Positions 22,489-36,200 of a stretch of 64,000 bases of DNA are shown piece by piece. The translations under genes and the position numbers were made by a program. The stretch's first letter is position 1. Each line of letters opens with the position of its first letter. The notes under the pieces were generated by a model. It was not told the DNA's origin. It saw nothing but the letters and a program-made list of their open reading frames with translations, and made no database searches. This DNA comes from Trachythela sp. YZ-2020 (lineage: Eukaryota; Cnidaria; Anthozoa; Malacalcyonacea; Clavulariidae), in the NCBI GenBank assembly GCA_016169945.1, contig JADLSH010000365.1:2559501-2623500 (forward strand). Direction: 5' to 3'.

Positions 22489-25400
22489 ATGGAGCGAGAA
22501 GGGTCGGAAAGTGAAGCAGGAGATGTTTCGAGAACTCGGAAACCAAGTAGAAACAAGTTAGCGTGTAGTATAGCGTGTTTAGATGGAGCAAATTTCAACG
22601 TAAACATCGAGGTTTGTACTGAATTTTAATACTTTCTGATTCATTCGGCTAGAGTATTTAGGGAAATCTTTGTATGTCACTCTCAAGATTTATACTAGAT
22701 TAAATCAGGGATACTTTGTAGTTTAAGTTAGATATATTTTAGCTTTGTATATCGAACAGATGGTTGGGCAAAATTTTGATCTATAATCTGTGTTGCCTTG
22801 ATGTCTCGTAACTATTTATTTATATAGTTTTGTTTGGTTTGGTTTTCCTGAACCCTGCCGCGCTTGAAATAATAAAATTTTAACACTCTTTCTCCCTTTT
22901 GTCTTAGTATAATTCCCTTGAAACGAAAGCGAACAGTTTAAACCTTAAAACTACTTGTAAAATATAAAATTTTGGGCAGCAAAGTCAAGTAAACATGAAT
23001 AACATTTGACATCGCCACTCGGGGTGTACATGTCATATTTTAAGTAGCGAAGGGCCAATTTTAGCAGAGATCATCGTGCTGTTTACAGACATACATACTA
23101 TAAATATCCAGGATATGTAATACTATTTAAAATTCGCTCGTAAATGAAAACTTTCTAATTTCGATGCGATTCTATCATCACCTCCAATTCGTTCTTAATT
23201 TAATTACTATAGCTCGCTTCGTTCTAATTTGTTTTCGATTTTTGTGTAGAAAAACGCGCCGGGAAAGTCATTGGTAGAAAAGATATGCCAGCATTTGAAC
23301 GTAGACGAAAAGGAGTACTTTGGGCTTCTTTATGTGGACATGAAAACGGGCTTGAAGGTACGGGCGTGAAATAGTAATCGAAAGCAAATTTGTTCTGAAT
23401 TTATTAAGGAAGCGAGTCGGTGAAATATTATACATTGTTTTGTCTATTTCATGGAATAAACAATGTAAATAAGTGTTATTTTTGCATAGCGCAGTCCAAT
23501 ATTGAATACTTTCTTATACTTTCCATATATATAAAGAATCTTTTATATTTCGAATATTCTATATGACAGGGTGAATATTCTATATGACATCGTGAGATAT
23601 GTGTCCCGAATGTGATTTATAATTAACGAAGTTAAAAATTAACAGAAATTTTCGTTTATCTAGCGTTGGTTGGAAACACACAAGCCCATCAAGAAACAGC
23701 TAAATGGTTAGTTCAAGAAGTCTGATGTAGTTCATTTGGACTTCTCAATATCAAGTGCAGTGTTTGTAATGTTTAACTAATTCCATAATTTGATACAAAT
23801 ATCTTGTTTTCACCCCAAAGTGGAATGTTGTGGCTATCAAATGATCAGTAGTGTTTGATATTTTGCATGTACATATATGCCAGGGTGCATTCCATGTACT
23901 CCATGCCGGATATATCCGGCGTGGGTTTTAAAATTTGTTGGCGTATTGGTGTGAAATCACTCAAAAAGAAGTGATAAGTGTACCAAGTTTGTGCCTGAAT
24001 TCATTGTCATATGTATATTCACAGTATAACTTCAAGAATATGATGTTAACAGTATATAAGACATGCCAGGTTAGCCATTATAACATGGATTTTGGTCCCC
24101 CAAAATTGAAAATCTCCAATGTATTGGCATGAACTATTGTAAATGTCTGCGTTACATGGAATGCACCCCATGGCATATATGGTTTACATGGAATGCACCC
24201 TGGCATATATGATATTATCCATATAAATATGTAACCTGATTTTACTTGGTTTTATACTATATCTAATTTGCTCCATATATAATGTTAAGAGGGAAATTTT
24301 TTTAACTCTGACCCCACTCTAAACTCACACTTGAACTGTCAAGCTAACTTATATAATTTTTAGTGCTGCTGAATACTGGTGAAAATATATTACCCCTGTG
24401 CAAGGCACATAATGGTCCCAAAGTGCAAGGGTACAAGCCCCTAACGGTCGCCACTTGTTTCCATCTACCAAACTGACGTTACGTCATTTTTTCAACTTTG
24501 AAGTAAAGTTAAAAACTTTGTAACTGACCCTAACTGACCCTTAGTGGAAGATAATTTCTCCATCTGTTTTTCTCTTTTACTCTAAAAATCGCATCAGAAA
24601 AGTATAATTGTAGTTTGGCAATTTTTCACTGACGTGACAGTGGGTTGGCAATCAGGTCGGCATTGAATCAAAGGCCTGAATATAATAAGATAGAAATTGA
24701 CTTTATCAATTTTGTTTAAAAAATTATGCTAATGAGCGCTTTTAGACACAAATTTATATGCCGAGCAAAAGGGCACCAGAGTGATTGCTTGCCTCAAAGT
24801 GCAAGGTCTGGAATCTGTATTATAGAATTCACTGAATTCATGAAGTTTTAGTACAATGAATCGTAAATCTCTACAGACAAACAACAGGAATCAACATGAA
24901 ATTATTATAATCCTTAATTAAACAGTTCATGACAATTTGTAATAAGAATTGCTCAACGTAATCTTTGGTAGGATTAATGTCTGTGACCTAATACAGAATC
25001 TTTGCGGTTGCGCTTGCGTGAATCTACAAATCTACATGTATATGAGAATTTATGTTACATCATTTTCACTAGATCAGTTTTTCAACCCATACGAATGCTA
25101 TTGTTATCAATTTAACTGACATCTCCAAAGATGTGGTTGGAAAATTGATTAAACAGCTTTTTTATGTTTACTCTATGTCTATGCTGAATACTGATATATA
25201 CAGATTGTATCTATAGAGTTGTGTCCAACTGGTGATGTGAAGATCTAAAAACCCCATAATAGATATTGGATGCAAAACCTCATAATAGATATTGGCTGTA
25301 AAACTAATTAATTAACATCCACCTGCTTTCATCTGATATCAGTTTTGACAACTAAATTTCCCATCTGCATTTTCCATAAAGCATTTTAGCCATTCTGCAC

Positions 25401-28400
25401 AAGAGCTTTCAAATGCGGACTTAAATTGTCTGGCAATAGCCACAATAAACGGGTCATATTCTAGAGTATTGATATTAACAAGTTCATCATGGGTCTTCGG
25501 TGGCGCGGTCGTCAGGGCAAGCGCCTTTCACCTCTGAGTTCGTGGGTTCGATTCTCGCAACGGACTGATATGTGAAGATCGTCAACGCCGCTCTGCTCGT
25601 CGTCGGTTTTTCCCCGGCACTCGCTCCTCCCACAGGCAAAGTTGACAGGGTGGGTTAGATATCACAATCGTTGTAAAGATAAAATAGTCTCATATTCACA
25701 TGTAAATTTGCGCTATAGAAATGTTAATCGTTAGTCGTTAATCGTTAATCGGAGATGCCCATCTCCAATGACAAGTGAAATGGCCAGGCATTGGCCTTAA
25801 AAAATATAAATGAGGAACATTAGATGCAATGAGCCCAAATCTTCTTCTACTTTGTCAGCCTTTACTCAGCCTATGTGTTTGGGGTTAAAGGGTTTACCAG
25901 ACTGCCCAATTGTCACATTTTAACCCAATAAGCTTCATTGCACCCTACTTTGCCAGATGATTTACCCATCAAAAGAGAATTGTTGTTCATTAGTGACATG
26001 AGAAATAAAGTGAACTCATTCTTGTCCTAATAGGGTCTGAAGCAAATTTTGAGTTTGCAGTGAAGTTCTTTGAGCCTAATCCAGAACAATTGAAAAATGA
26101 CTACACAAGGTATAGTACCATGCAATTTCTTCTAGGAATGATGAAAAATATACTGTTTTTCATATGACTGACAACAATGGTGCATGTTTAACGATCATAT
26201 TCCCCATGATATATTTATTATATAGGTATCTCATGGCACTTCAAATTCGGGAAGAAATTGCTACTGGAGGGTGAGCCAGTTATGATTTATAAATTCTAGT
26301 TTCCTAGTATTTATTTTTAAAATACAGTCGAAACACTATCTTCTTTATTGCTTAATATAATTGCTTATAAGACAGTGCCATTAATTTTCTTATTATATTT
26401 TTAGTTTACCATGTTCATTTTCTGCACAAGCATTACTTGGGTCATATGTTATTCAATGTAAGTTAGCAAAAATCCATTGTATTTACCCAATGGGGAAGAC
26501 TGTGGTCATGCCTACTGTAACATATTACGGGTACCAAATCAATCCGAGCATGAGAATGTTATTTAATTTGTTAAACCTGGTTTTCATTTAGTTCTAACTG
26601 CCATGAACATATCAAGGCGCCCGATGTATTATAGAGTGTTGATATATTATATACAGCACACAAAGGACAAGTTAGATCCAGACTATTTGACATCGTCAAA
26701 CATGACTTGTTCATGACAGTTCGACCAAATGGAAACCAGGCATAACAAATTAATCTTCATTACTGTTTATATCTTAGCGGAATTTGGTGACTACGACCCT
26801 CTACAACATGGTCATGAATACCTTGATGGACTGGTGTTTGCTCCAGAACAGGTCAGGAGTTATTGAATTGTTCATTGTGGACTATATCTATCTAAGGGGG
26901 CTTCAATAGTTCAATGGCACGGTTGTCAGAGCAAGCACCTTCACCTCTGAGATTGTGGGCTCGATTTTCTCGACGGACTCGTGACACCTAGGGATGAGCC
27001 GATAAGGAAAATTGCCGATTACTGAGGCCGATTATTTATAAGCCGATTATCGGCCGATTAATCGGTACCTACCGATTATTTAAAAAAGCACAAGATGACC
27101 AACAATGAAGTTGTAAATGCGGTTTTATTGTTTACCATACACACTATGTACAATTACACATTTTGGGCAAACTTTACACATTGCTTTCGTGTTGTCATCT
27201 TCCAAAATATCAAAATATGTCCAGACTGCGCTTTTCAGCGTGCGCCATTAGGTTCTGGGCAAAATAACTCCGAGCAATTTTTCCCTGTGCATTTTATTAC
27301 AAATATCAGGATTCAATCAGAAAACAGAATATGGTATGACTCAACGCATAGGAATGCGTTGGTGTTTTTAATGACTTCCTCAAAGCCACTCGCGTGCGAC
27401 AAAAGACGCCGGTTTTGAGACAAAAGACGCCGGTTTTGAGACAAAAGACGCGGGTTTTGCAACAAAATGTGAAAATCTATTCGCTTGTATTCAGTATTTT
27501 AGCATGTGCTTGGCAGCTGCAGAAAAAGTCTTATGGTCGATTATTTGCCGATTATCAGGCAATAATCGGCCGATTACCGATTATTTAAAAAATGGCCGAT
27601 TATTCAGCTTTGCCGATTATTTACCGATTAATCGGCTCATCCCTAGTTCAACTGACACCTATATCAAAAGAGACAGTCATTCCTCCACAAAAATTCGTGG
27701 GTTTTCTCCAGGTACTTTGGTTTCCTCCCACAGGGAATGTTGACAGAATGAGTTTTGGATAAGCTCCCAAACTAACCCTTCCATCATAGCTGTGCTCCCT
27801 GATCAGACACTAGGCCCCGTGAAGTAAATATCACAACTTGCACATTTTGTTAATCTTAATAATTTTTGCTTTTTTTACAGTCCCCAGAACTGATCTCGAA
27901 GATAAAAGAACTGCATAAAACACACAAGTGAGTAAAGCTTTAAAGGAAAAGCAATGTACTTAATTTTGTTTGTTTGTTGACAACTAATTCTGTATTTTAT
28001 ACCTCCAAAATGTTTGCTTTAGAGGGTTGACTCCAATGGAAGCTGATTTACAGTATTTGGAATATGCAAGAAAGTTGACATTGTATGGCGTTGACCTGCA
28101 CGAAGCAAGGGTAAGTATTACCGTGGCCAAGAGGTTTATATTTTACCTCAAGTGGTTTGTTTGCTTGCTTGTTTGTTTGTTTGTTTGTTTGTTTGTTTGT
28201 TTGTTTGTCAGGCTCAAAAACTATGAAACAATTTTTATACGAAAATTTGTGGATCTAATGGCTGTAGGCCAAGAACAAATTGATTAAATTTTGGTTCAAT
28301 TTGGATGAAAATTGGATCAGAAATTTACAAAAGTTTTTCTTGCTCTCCCGGGCTGAAGAGAACTGAATGCGTGTAATTTATGCATGTATAATTTATGCTT

Positions 28401-30247
28401 GAATACTTGACTTAATTTGCTGGTCGAGTTATGCAGTCTCTGAATGCCTTCTAAACTCGTATATTATAGTTAATGTTGAATGTAAACATTTAGAAGGTAT
28501 TGTGTTGTAAAAAGTTTGTGTTTTTAGGACGCAGAAGGCGCTGAAATTCACGTCGGTGTTTCATTTGCTGGAGTTGCGATTTACAAAGATCAAATCCGAA
28601 CAAATAAATTTTCCTGGTAAGATCTACACGGTATATTATTGTAGGTTAGGAGTAAGCTAAGAGTGCCCTATAACGAATTAAGTTTGTATAAAGGATCTGT
28701 TAGTGGCATTGTATATACTCGTCAGGTCATTTAGATTTGAATTTGGAACCATGATCTTGATTCCAGAAAATGGCATCATGGCGTTATAATGATCATTGAC
28801 CCATGCATTGTTGAGCTTGATGGTGTAATTTTAAACAACTGCGGTCAGTGCTATAACCATTGAACTATAACAGACTGGAACGCTAACGCATGGGGGGAAA
28901 TTGAAGCCAGCTTAATTCAGTTTTTCTGAGTTTTGAGTTGAAATACTTAACGCCGAACATTGGACTGTATATGAAATTGAAGCTATTAAAAAGTTATATT
29001 TGATATAAAAACTTCAAGACTTTAGGTAAAAGGGAAATACTTAAAACTTTGAGGGAAAATTTGCCGTATTTTACAAAATTGCGGTTGTTTTTGTATTTTT
29101 TAAGTATTTCCATTTTGCCTAAAGTCTTGAAGTTTTTATATCAAATAAAACTTTTTAATAGCTTCAATTTCATATACAGCCCAATGTTCGGCGTTAAGTA
29201 TTTAAACTCAAAACTCAGAAAAACTAGCTTGGCTTCATCCTATTATCAGGGTTGCCGTATTGAGTTAGCGTTCCAGTTTGTATATAGTTCAACGGCTATA
29301 ACACGTTCGTCACATTTTCACTTGTATAGGCCCACGATTGAGGAGGTAAAATACAAAGGAAGAAATTTTTTTGTCAAGATCAAACCAGGAGAGGTAAAAA
29401 TGCCTATTTATAAGCAATATCCTGTAAGATAACTGCTGCATGGGAGACTTGTGCGTCTCAGCTTCGTGCATAGTAGAAGTTGCTGGAGTGAACTGTACTT
29501 TGAGAGAGGCAAACCGGAGTACCCGGAGAAAAACCCTCGAAGCATCCGGAGAAAAACCCTCTAAGCACAGGAGTTTATCAAGGACACTGACGTAACCCAA
29601 CCTAAGTAAATCCCTGCCCTCGACCTGCTGTATATCAGGCTTAACTCAAGGTACAGTAAGGGGCAGCGCGTGAACCGCAACTACCACCCATGTTTCGTAG
29701 CAGTAATGCCAACGTGCTTACAAAAGACTTTCTATTCTAATGTGCAAGTATTGGCAAGTGCATCAACTTATGAACGGGCAAGTCTCTCTTTCCTTTGACG
29801 AGTAAAATCGTCTTGCATTAGGCATGAGTTAAAACACTAACAAAGCAGGGCGCAGTGCTGTTAAATTGGTTAATTAGAAAGACAACCATATGTATAAACA
29901 ACTATGGACGCTACACAACATTGAAATAAGCTTCGTGTCTTTAATAGGATCATTCTACCTGCAAATGTGACCTTCGTTTAACTTCCAGACGAAGGGCCTT
30001 CGCTCGAAACGTCGAAGTTCTTGTACTTTTCAGGTAGATTGATCTTAAAGACCCGAAGCTTATTGTATAGACGCTACGTATACTGGCACCACACGTTCGA
30101 GATATTAACACAAAATTAGAAAAGCTTTCCTTGTTTGCGTGAATTTTAGTATCAAGCGTTTATGAGTACGGTGGTATTCAAGACTCCAAATGATCGAGCT
30201 ACGAAGGAACTTTACAAGTCTGTTGTGGAGCATCACACTTTCTACAG
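22489..30247 (+). CDS. EPB41-like: FERM domain exons 1-12
   Basis: Exons: 22489-22611, 23250-23357, 23664-23706, 26034-26109, 26226-26270, 26405-26457, 26778-26851, 27881-27927, 28023-28110, 28528-28616, 29330-29393, 30150-30247. They encode the three FERM lobes of the protein 4.1 subfamily. Marks include YFGLLYVDMKTG, WLETHKPIKKQL, FEFAVKFFEPNPEQL, LPCSFSAQALLGSYVIQSEF, GDYDPLQHG, MEADLQYLEYARKL, YGVDLHEARDAEG, FSWPTIEEVKYKGRNFFVKI and VEHHTFYR. These follow the vertebrate band 4.1 order residue for residue in places. The first 28 residues are a short acidic N-terminus. Lobes bind membrane-protein tails and phosphoinositides in known relatives. Confidence 0.92.
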
Positions 30248-33200
30248 GTGGGCAAATTACTTGAAGTAATATTTGAACAACTGCGAGGAATTTTAGGGGT
30301 TTAGAAATTACGTATCACGTTGCGAACTTAGTAAACTTCATTCAGTTCTGGGCAGTCCATGAGGTATACACGTAAAAACACACAACTTGTAACAAGCCTG
30401 CAGCTGACTTTCTAGAAATGTTGTTTCATCAACTTGTTATCAGGATGTGTTCGCATTGCTTGTTCCCAGCTTGTTGACAAGTTGGCAACGGCTTGTTGAC
30501 AACTTATTCCTGCGGGAGGAAACCGGAGTACCCGGTGAAAACCCACGATACTTTCGGTAGAGCGTCGAGTGATTCTTTTCACATAAGTGTCATGAGTCCG
30601 CAGCGAGCCAGCGAGAATCGTGGTGCAAGACGCTTGCTCTGACGACTGCGCCACCGAAGCCCCCAATACATACTAAACATATAATATTGTATTTAGGTTA
30701 CGTGAGCCAGATTCTCCAAAAGGTGGCACTCTACCCCGGCTTAATTCAAGATTCCGCTACAGTGACCGTACTCTTTTTCAACTACGGCAAGGAGCATACA
30801 ACAGCCTACCTCGTCCCGGTACGCTCACAAGAAGATGGTCTGATAGATACAGTGAACGTAAGAGACCTGCTCCTAGAAATGATGACGAAGGCCAGGAACC
30901 TAAGATACGTCGAGATGAGGTATGTTTATCACTCGCTGATCTCGCAATAATACTAGATTTACTCTAGTATCTATTGTGTTGAAAATGAAAGCATGTATGC
31001 AGCCATTACTAAGGGACCAAATGACAATATGTTTTAATGGTTTTGAAATTCATTGCTTGAGATGTTTCATATGTTAAATTCAAAAACTCATTAATAATGC
31101 ATGAGGAAAAGACAAAAGAAATACATCTTTAATGAGTGTCTTTATAAGTTGATAAAGACGCGCTCGTTTTTCTTCTAATAAGATGGGTCGGGTTTTTTTT
31201 TTGAACAAACAAACAAAGTTCGTTCGTTATCAGATATATATAAAACACTCTCGCGTTTTATATTCTGATAAAGCACTCCTGCTCGTGTTTTAAATAGTAC
31301 ATAACGTAGTAATCTGGTAATTTTAAAGTTCGAAGACGTTTTAAAAAGAATTGGAGACAATTTTCCTGTATATTTGGTTCCCTAGTAATGGCGGATTTCT
31401 ATTGTCTAGCGATGTTTAACTGGCTTCATTTTCTGTGAACAATTGGTTGCGCTATCCAGTCTGCTTTTCAGATCAGTTGTATCACTGCATTAATAAGCCA
31501 ATTCGGAGTTTCGACTGCGCATCCAAACGACGCGTTCTGCGTCGGGATAAAATTGCAGTTGAATCATAACATGCAGCTAAGTCTGGAAGAATTAAGATAT
31601 CCATATCGAAGTATTCAACTGTTCAGTCATTCATTTGTGTCTCACATAATTATAGCGACAATAGACCTGTCATTAACATTGTAGACCAGTCTGAAGACTC
31701 TGAACCCCTGTTCTTATTTAAGTCGCGACTTACTAGAATTTGACCATTTATACGAGTGTGTTCGCGTCTTATATAAGTCGCGACTTATTTTCTCCCGTAT
31801 AAATGGCCCTAATAAGAACATCGACCTTTCGAGCGAAGGCCCTTCGTCTGATACTAATTTCCTTCTACTAATTTCCAGACGAAGGGTATTGTATTTTTCA
31901 GGTAGTTTTACACAACAGTCAACCGCCGTATATATTTGCTACACTCTACCCACACTGGCACCGCACATTCGAGATATCCTGTGATCGGGATATTATCATA
32001 TATCAATCTAGAGCTATGTGTACAGACATAACTCGGCTCATTTGCACATCAGGGCTTTTTGAGTGACGATGTCAAAAAGTGATTGGGGTCCATAAATCTG
32101 GCAGTTGGCTGGGACATCATTTGGGCAGTCATGTCTCATTCCCTTGTATTTGTTAAAGGTTCCAGTCACGTCTGCTGAGCCAGAAGGAACGATGAATGAA
32201 GAAGAACAACAAAGATATCGCCAGAAGTTGGCCGCGAAATTTGGTGTGAAGTCTGGGGATGAGAAAGGTAAATACACTCTTTTTTGTGGTAGGTAAACCG
32301 TATTTCGATGTACTCTCAACGACCGCAATATATCCATAAAACTCGGATTTGCATTCTCAGAGCACCCTATGGATGTGGTCTTTACCTTCGGAGCCTGCGG
32401 TCCTAACGCTGATGAGGTATTTGAGAAGGAGAAAGACATGGTAAGCGGTTTCCTTGAGACCATCAAAGTTGCAGACACTTACTATGGTGTGATTGAGTAC
32501 GGTGAACACAAGGCTAACATCATGGCAAGACTGGGTGATTTCAGAAATAAAGAAAGATTAAACCAGTACATAAACACTATTCCAAGGAGTGGTGAGGGTC
32601 GCGCTATTGACAAGGCTTTAGAAAAGGCCAGAGAATTACTACTTGAGAGCGGACGTAGTGATGCAAGGAAAGCTTTGGTGATTTTTGCTAATGGCAAGTC
32701 AAGTGCACGTCTAGCTGAGCTTACGAAGGAAGCAAAGCCATTGCACGATGCTGGGGTCAAGATTATTGCTGTCGGTATTGGTGATGATATCGATGATGAA
32801 GAGTTGAATTCTATCGCAACCAATAAAATCTTGGCTCAGCCGTATGACGAGGCTGCCCCACTGGGTCATTTGTTGGCGCATGAAGTCAGCGAAGGTAAGA
32901 ATATTGGTATGTTCTTTAGTTTAGTAGTGGTAATGATGGTGGTGATGATAATGGTGGTCTGCTTGGGGTGATGGTAGTGATATGATTCGGGTACCACCAC
33001 CCGCGAGGAAGGTTTACTGGCAATTGAGGAAGGTTGAAAGTAAAACACTGAATAAAACATTACAAAGCAGTAAGTACTAGACTAGTCAGGCTAGTATTAG
33101 TAGCAACAGTCAGCACTCAGTCAGACTAGCAGTACTGCAATGGCCAACTGGCAAACCTACCCAGGCAAAAGCCCGCATGTCGGGAGATTTCCAGTTATTT

Positions 33201-36200
33201 TGAGGAAGGTTGGGAAAACCCGCAGGAAGTTGAAAACGTTTTACAACTTTGTAGAAATATAACGGTTACTCAATTTAGACAATGCCAAATGAAGAGCTAT
33301 AACTCACGCTATGTTATACCCTTTGATTTTGTAAACGCAGCGCCATCAAAAGAACTTGTTGATGTAACATTTGTCATGGGAGCCTCGGGTGCTGAAGGTG
33401 ATGCTGCGTTTGAAAAACAGAAAGAAATCATTAATTCCTTCGTGGACTCCCTGAAGAGCAATGATACACAAATGTCGGTGGTGAATTACGGAGAAAATGA
33501 CTCGAATGTTGAAGTCAAAGTTGGTCAGTTCAAAGATAAAGATGATTTCAAGTCTTGTGTGGATAAACAGAAAAGACTAGGAGAGGGCAAGGCTTTGGAT
33601 AAAGCTCTGGATGACACGGACAAGGTACTGAAAAACTTTTCACAAAATGTCGATATAGTTGTTTCAATGTAGGCAGTAGTGTAAATATGCCGTGGGCATT
33701 GGCGAATACCAGTATACAATATATACACGAACTTGTGGTTAGCTCTTGACAACTGGACTCTGTAATTCAATGGTCAGCAGAGCGCTGCACCGGAATCGAA
33801 CGGCCGCAAGTTCGATTCTTGGTAGAGGGCCTATTGCATTTTTCGTAACCGCTCCTGGTTAGGTCTAAAATATGTATACAATTTTCGCTCGAAATTTCCA
33901 TCTGCAAAAATCCTTCAACGTTCCGTTCTACTGCATGGACGTCTCGAATACATATCTGTGGTGTCACCGGTCAAGGTATCTTCAGCTACGGGGGGTATCC
34001 CAGACTGGCAGATGGCACAGGGGGGATACAGCTGTAGATTGACTAAGCTTCTCCGTAAAAACTTACCTCGGGTGGACAATTAGTCTAATCCACAAGAATT
34101 TCTGAACAGTCGTACTATAGGCCAGTACTGATACAACTATTAAATTTTATGTTCACCCCAGGTCCTCAAACAGACAGGTCGCCCTGGCGTGAGAAAGGCC
34201 GTGGTTGTGTTCGCCAATGGAAAGACTGGCGCCGAGATTGTAGATCTGGCCAAGGAAGCACGTGCTTTGCACGGTAATGACGTCAAAGTCGTGGCGGTTG
34301 GTCTTGGTGATGACGTAAGCGAAGAGGAATTGAAAGCTGTGGCTAATGCTGGCGTGATCTTGGCTGAGAGAGATCAAGATAGTGACGTCATCGCACTGAA
34401 CGTTGCTAAGCAACTTGATATGTTATCAGGTACGTGTTCCGTCGTTTGCGTGTGACGTGACTTTGTCTGTGACGCGGAACGTCAGTATTTGTAATGCGCA
34501 TTTGAAGGTACTAGTCTAGCCAATCAGCACGAGGCTACTGTAGTTACGCATGATTGGCTGAGCAGGTTGAAACCTGTCAAGTTCTCTTGACAAACATGAA
34601 CGATTCACGTGAACGTACTGCGACTGTTCATCATCAACTGCAAACGACAATGTGCATATAATCAGGGCTCGCAAAATTTTAGAAAAAGTGATTGCCCTTG
34701 GGCAGGTCACACGTCACACCAAGGTTTACGCCATTTCTGGCTTGCCCAATCTCAACCACCTCAGAACCACAACAATGTGCGACCTGGAAGGTGTGCGGCT
34801 GTTGTTTTATCTTGGTTACGTGATGAATTGATGAATTTTAAATTCCCGATTAAACACAACACAAAAATTGCGAGTGTATATAATGCTATCTCAACATGTC
34901 TTCTGTAAACTTCTTCAGATAAGGTCGTAACATTTTACAACATAATTTTTGTTGTCGAATTTTAATATTAGGTGAAAAGGAGATAGGCTGACATCTTTTT
35001 TTTATCTTTTCATTAAGACAGTGTTCACAAACGGAAAACAAAAGCAAAATTTTGATGCCATCTGGGCCAAGTTTTTATCGGAAGTTTGATCAAAATGGAA
35101 CTTCTTCCGATTTCATCCAAATTTCCAGCCGAACAGAGTCCCAACCCCTTAACCTTGTATTCCATTTAAAAATTGAAAAATAAGAAAAGCGCAAAAAGGC
35201 CCCCAAAAAAAGGTTTTTTCGTTAATATAATATAATCTTCAACACACCAACACATAATAGATCTATGGGGCTTCGGTGGCGCAGTCGTCAGAGCAAGCGC
35301 GTCTCATCTCTGAGATCATGACACTTATGTGAAAGGAGTCAGTCAACGCTCTTCCGAAAGTCATGGGTTTTCTCCGGGTACTCCGGTTTCCTCCCACAGG
35401 GAATTTTTCCTGCGCTTTAACAGCTTTTACAGGCAAAACAAACAAGTTATACAGAAACTATCAAACTGCAAACAAAAACACCATAATAACTGCAATAACC
35501 ATTGTGTCACATGATTTAATCCTTATTCTCTCTTTTTAGATGCCGCTGAAGATGCGTTGGACATCGCATTTGCATTCGGTGCGTCAGGCGCGGAGGCTGA
35601 TACTGTATTTAAGAAGGAGAAAGAGATGATTAATATTTTCATTGACTCACTGAAGGTTCATGACACTCAGTATGGAGTGATTGAGTACAGCTCTGAGGCG
35701 AGAGTTCATGCCACGTTTGGACAGTTCAGTCGTAAAGAACGACTGAAAGCACAGGTATTAAAGCCTGCTTCACACTAGCGATTGTTTCTCGGCGATTATT
35801 CTCCTCCTGACGCATGCGAATGAGCGGACTCACGAACAAAAGTATGTGACCATTATGGGATCGGTTTTACAAAGGCATACGTTGATATGTCATTCGCTCG
35901 ATCACATCAATCAGGATGATAAAAATCGCCAACAAAATTGCTAGTGCGAACCAGGCTTAAATAATAAATACGATTTTAAATATAAGCATGGCAGCATAAC
36001 ATCCAGTCATGATCCAGTGATCGAATTGTTTCATTAGCCGAATTCATATTAGGGACGGGAAACTCGTCTTAGACGGGAAACTCGTCTGTGAAAACCCGTT
36101 TGAATATGAATTTAGGGACGGATTTAAGACGAGTTTCCCGTCTAACTTTCCCATCCGTTTGGACTGCCCCCGGATTCATATTAGACGAGTTTCCCGTCTA

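Noticed and set aside
22150..22591. Minus-strand frames over the FERM-vWA promoter (MLVYGHLDQS and MLHLNTLYYT)
   Set aside because: One overlaps the first coding exon in antisense and neither resembles a known protein; no supporting splice or repeat evidence.
32038..32823. Minus-strand frames opposite vWA module 1 (and similarly at 34153, 37949, 43494, 48782, 49744)
   Set aside because: Shadows of the coding exons on the other strand; they lack domain features and splice logic.
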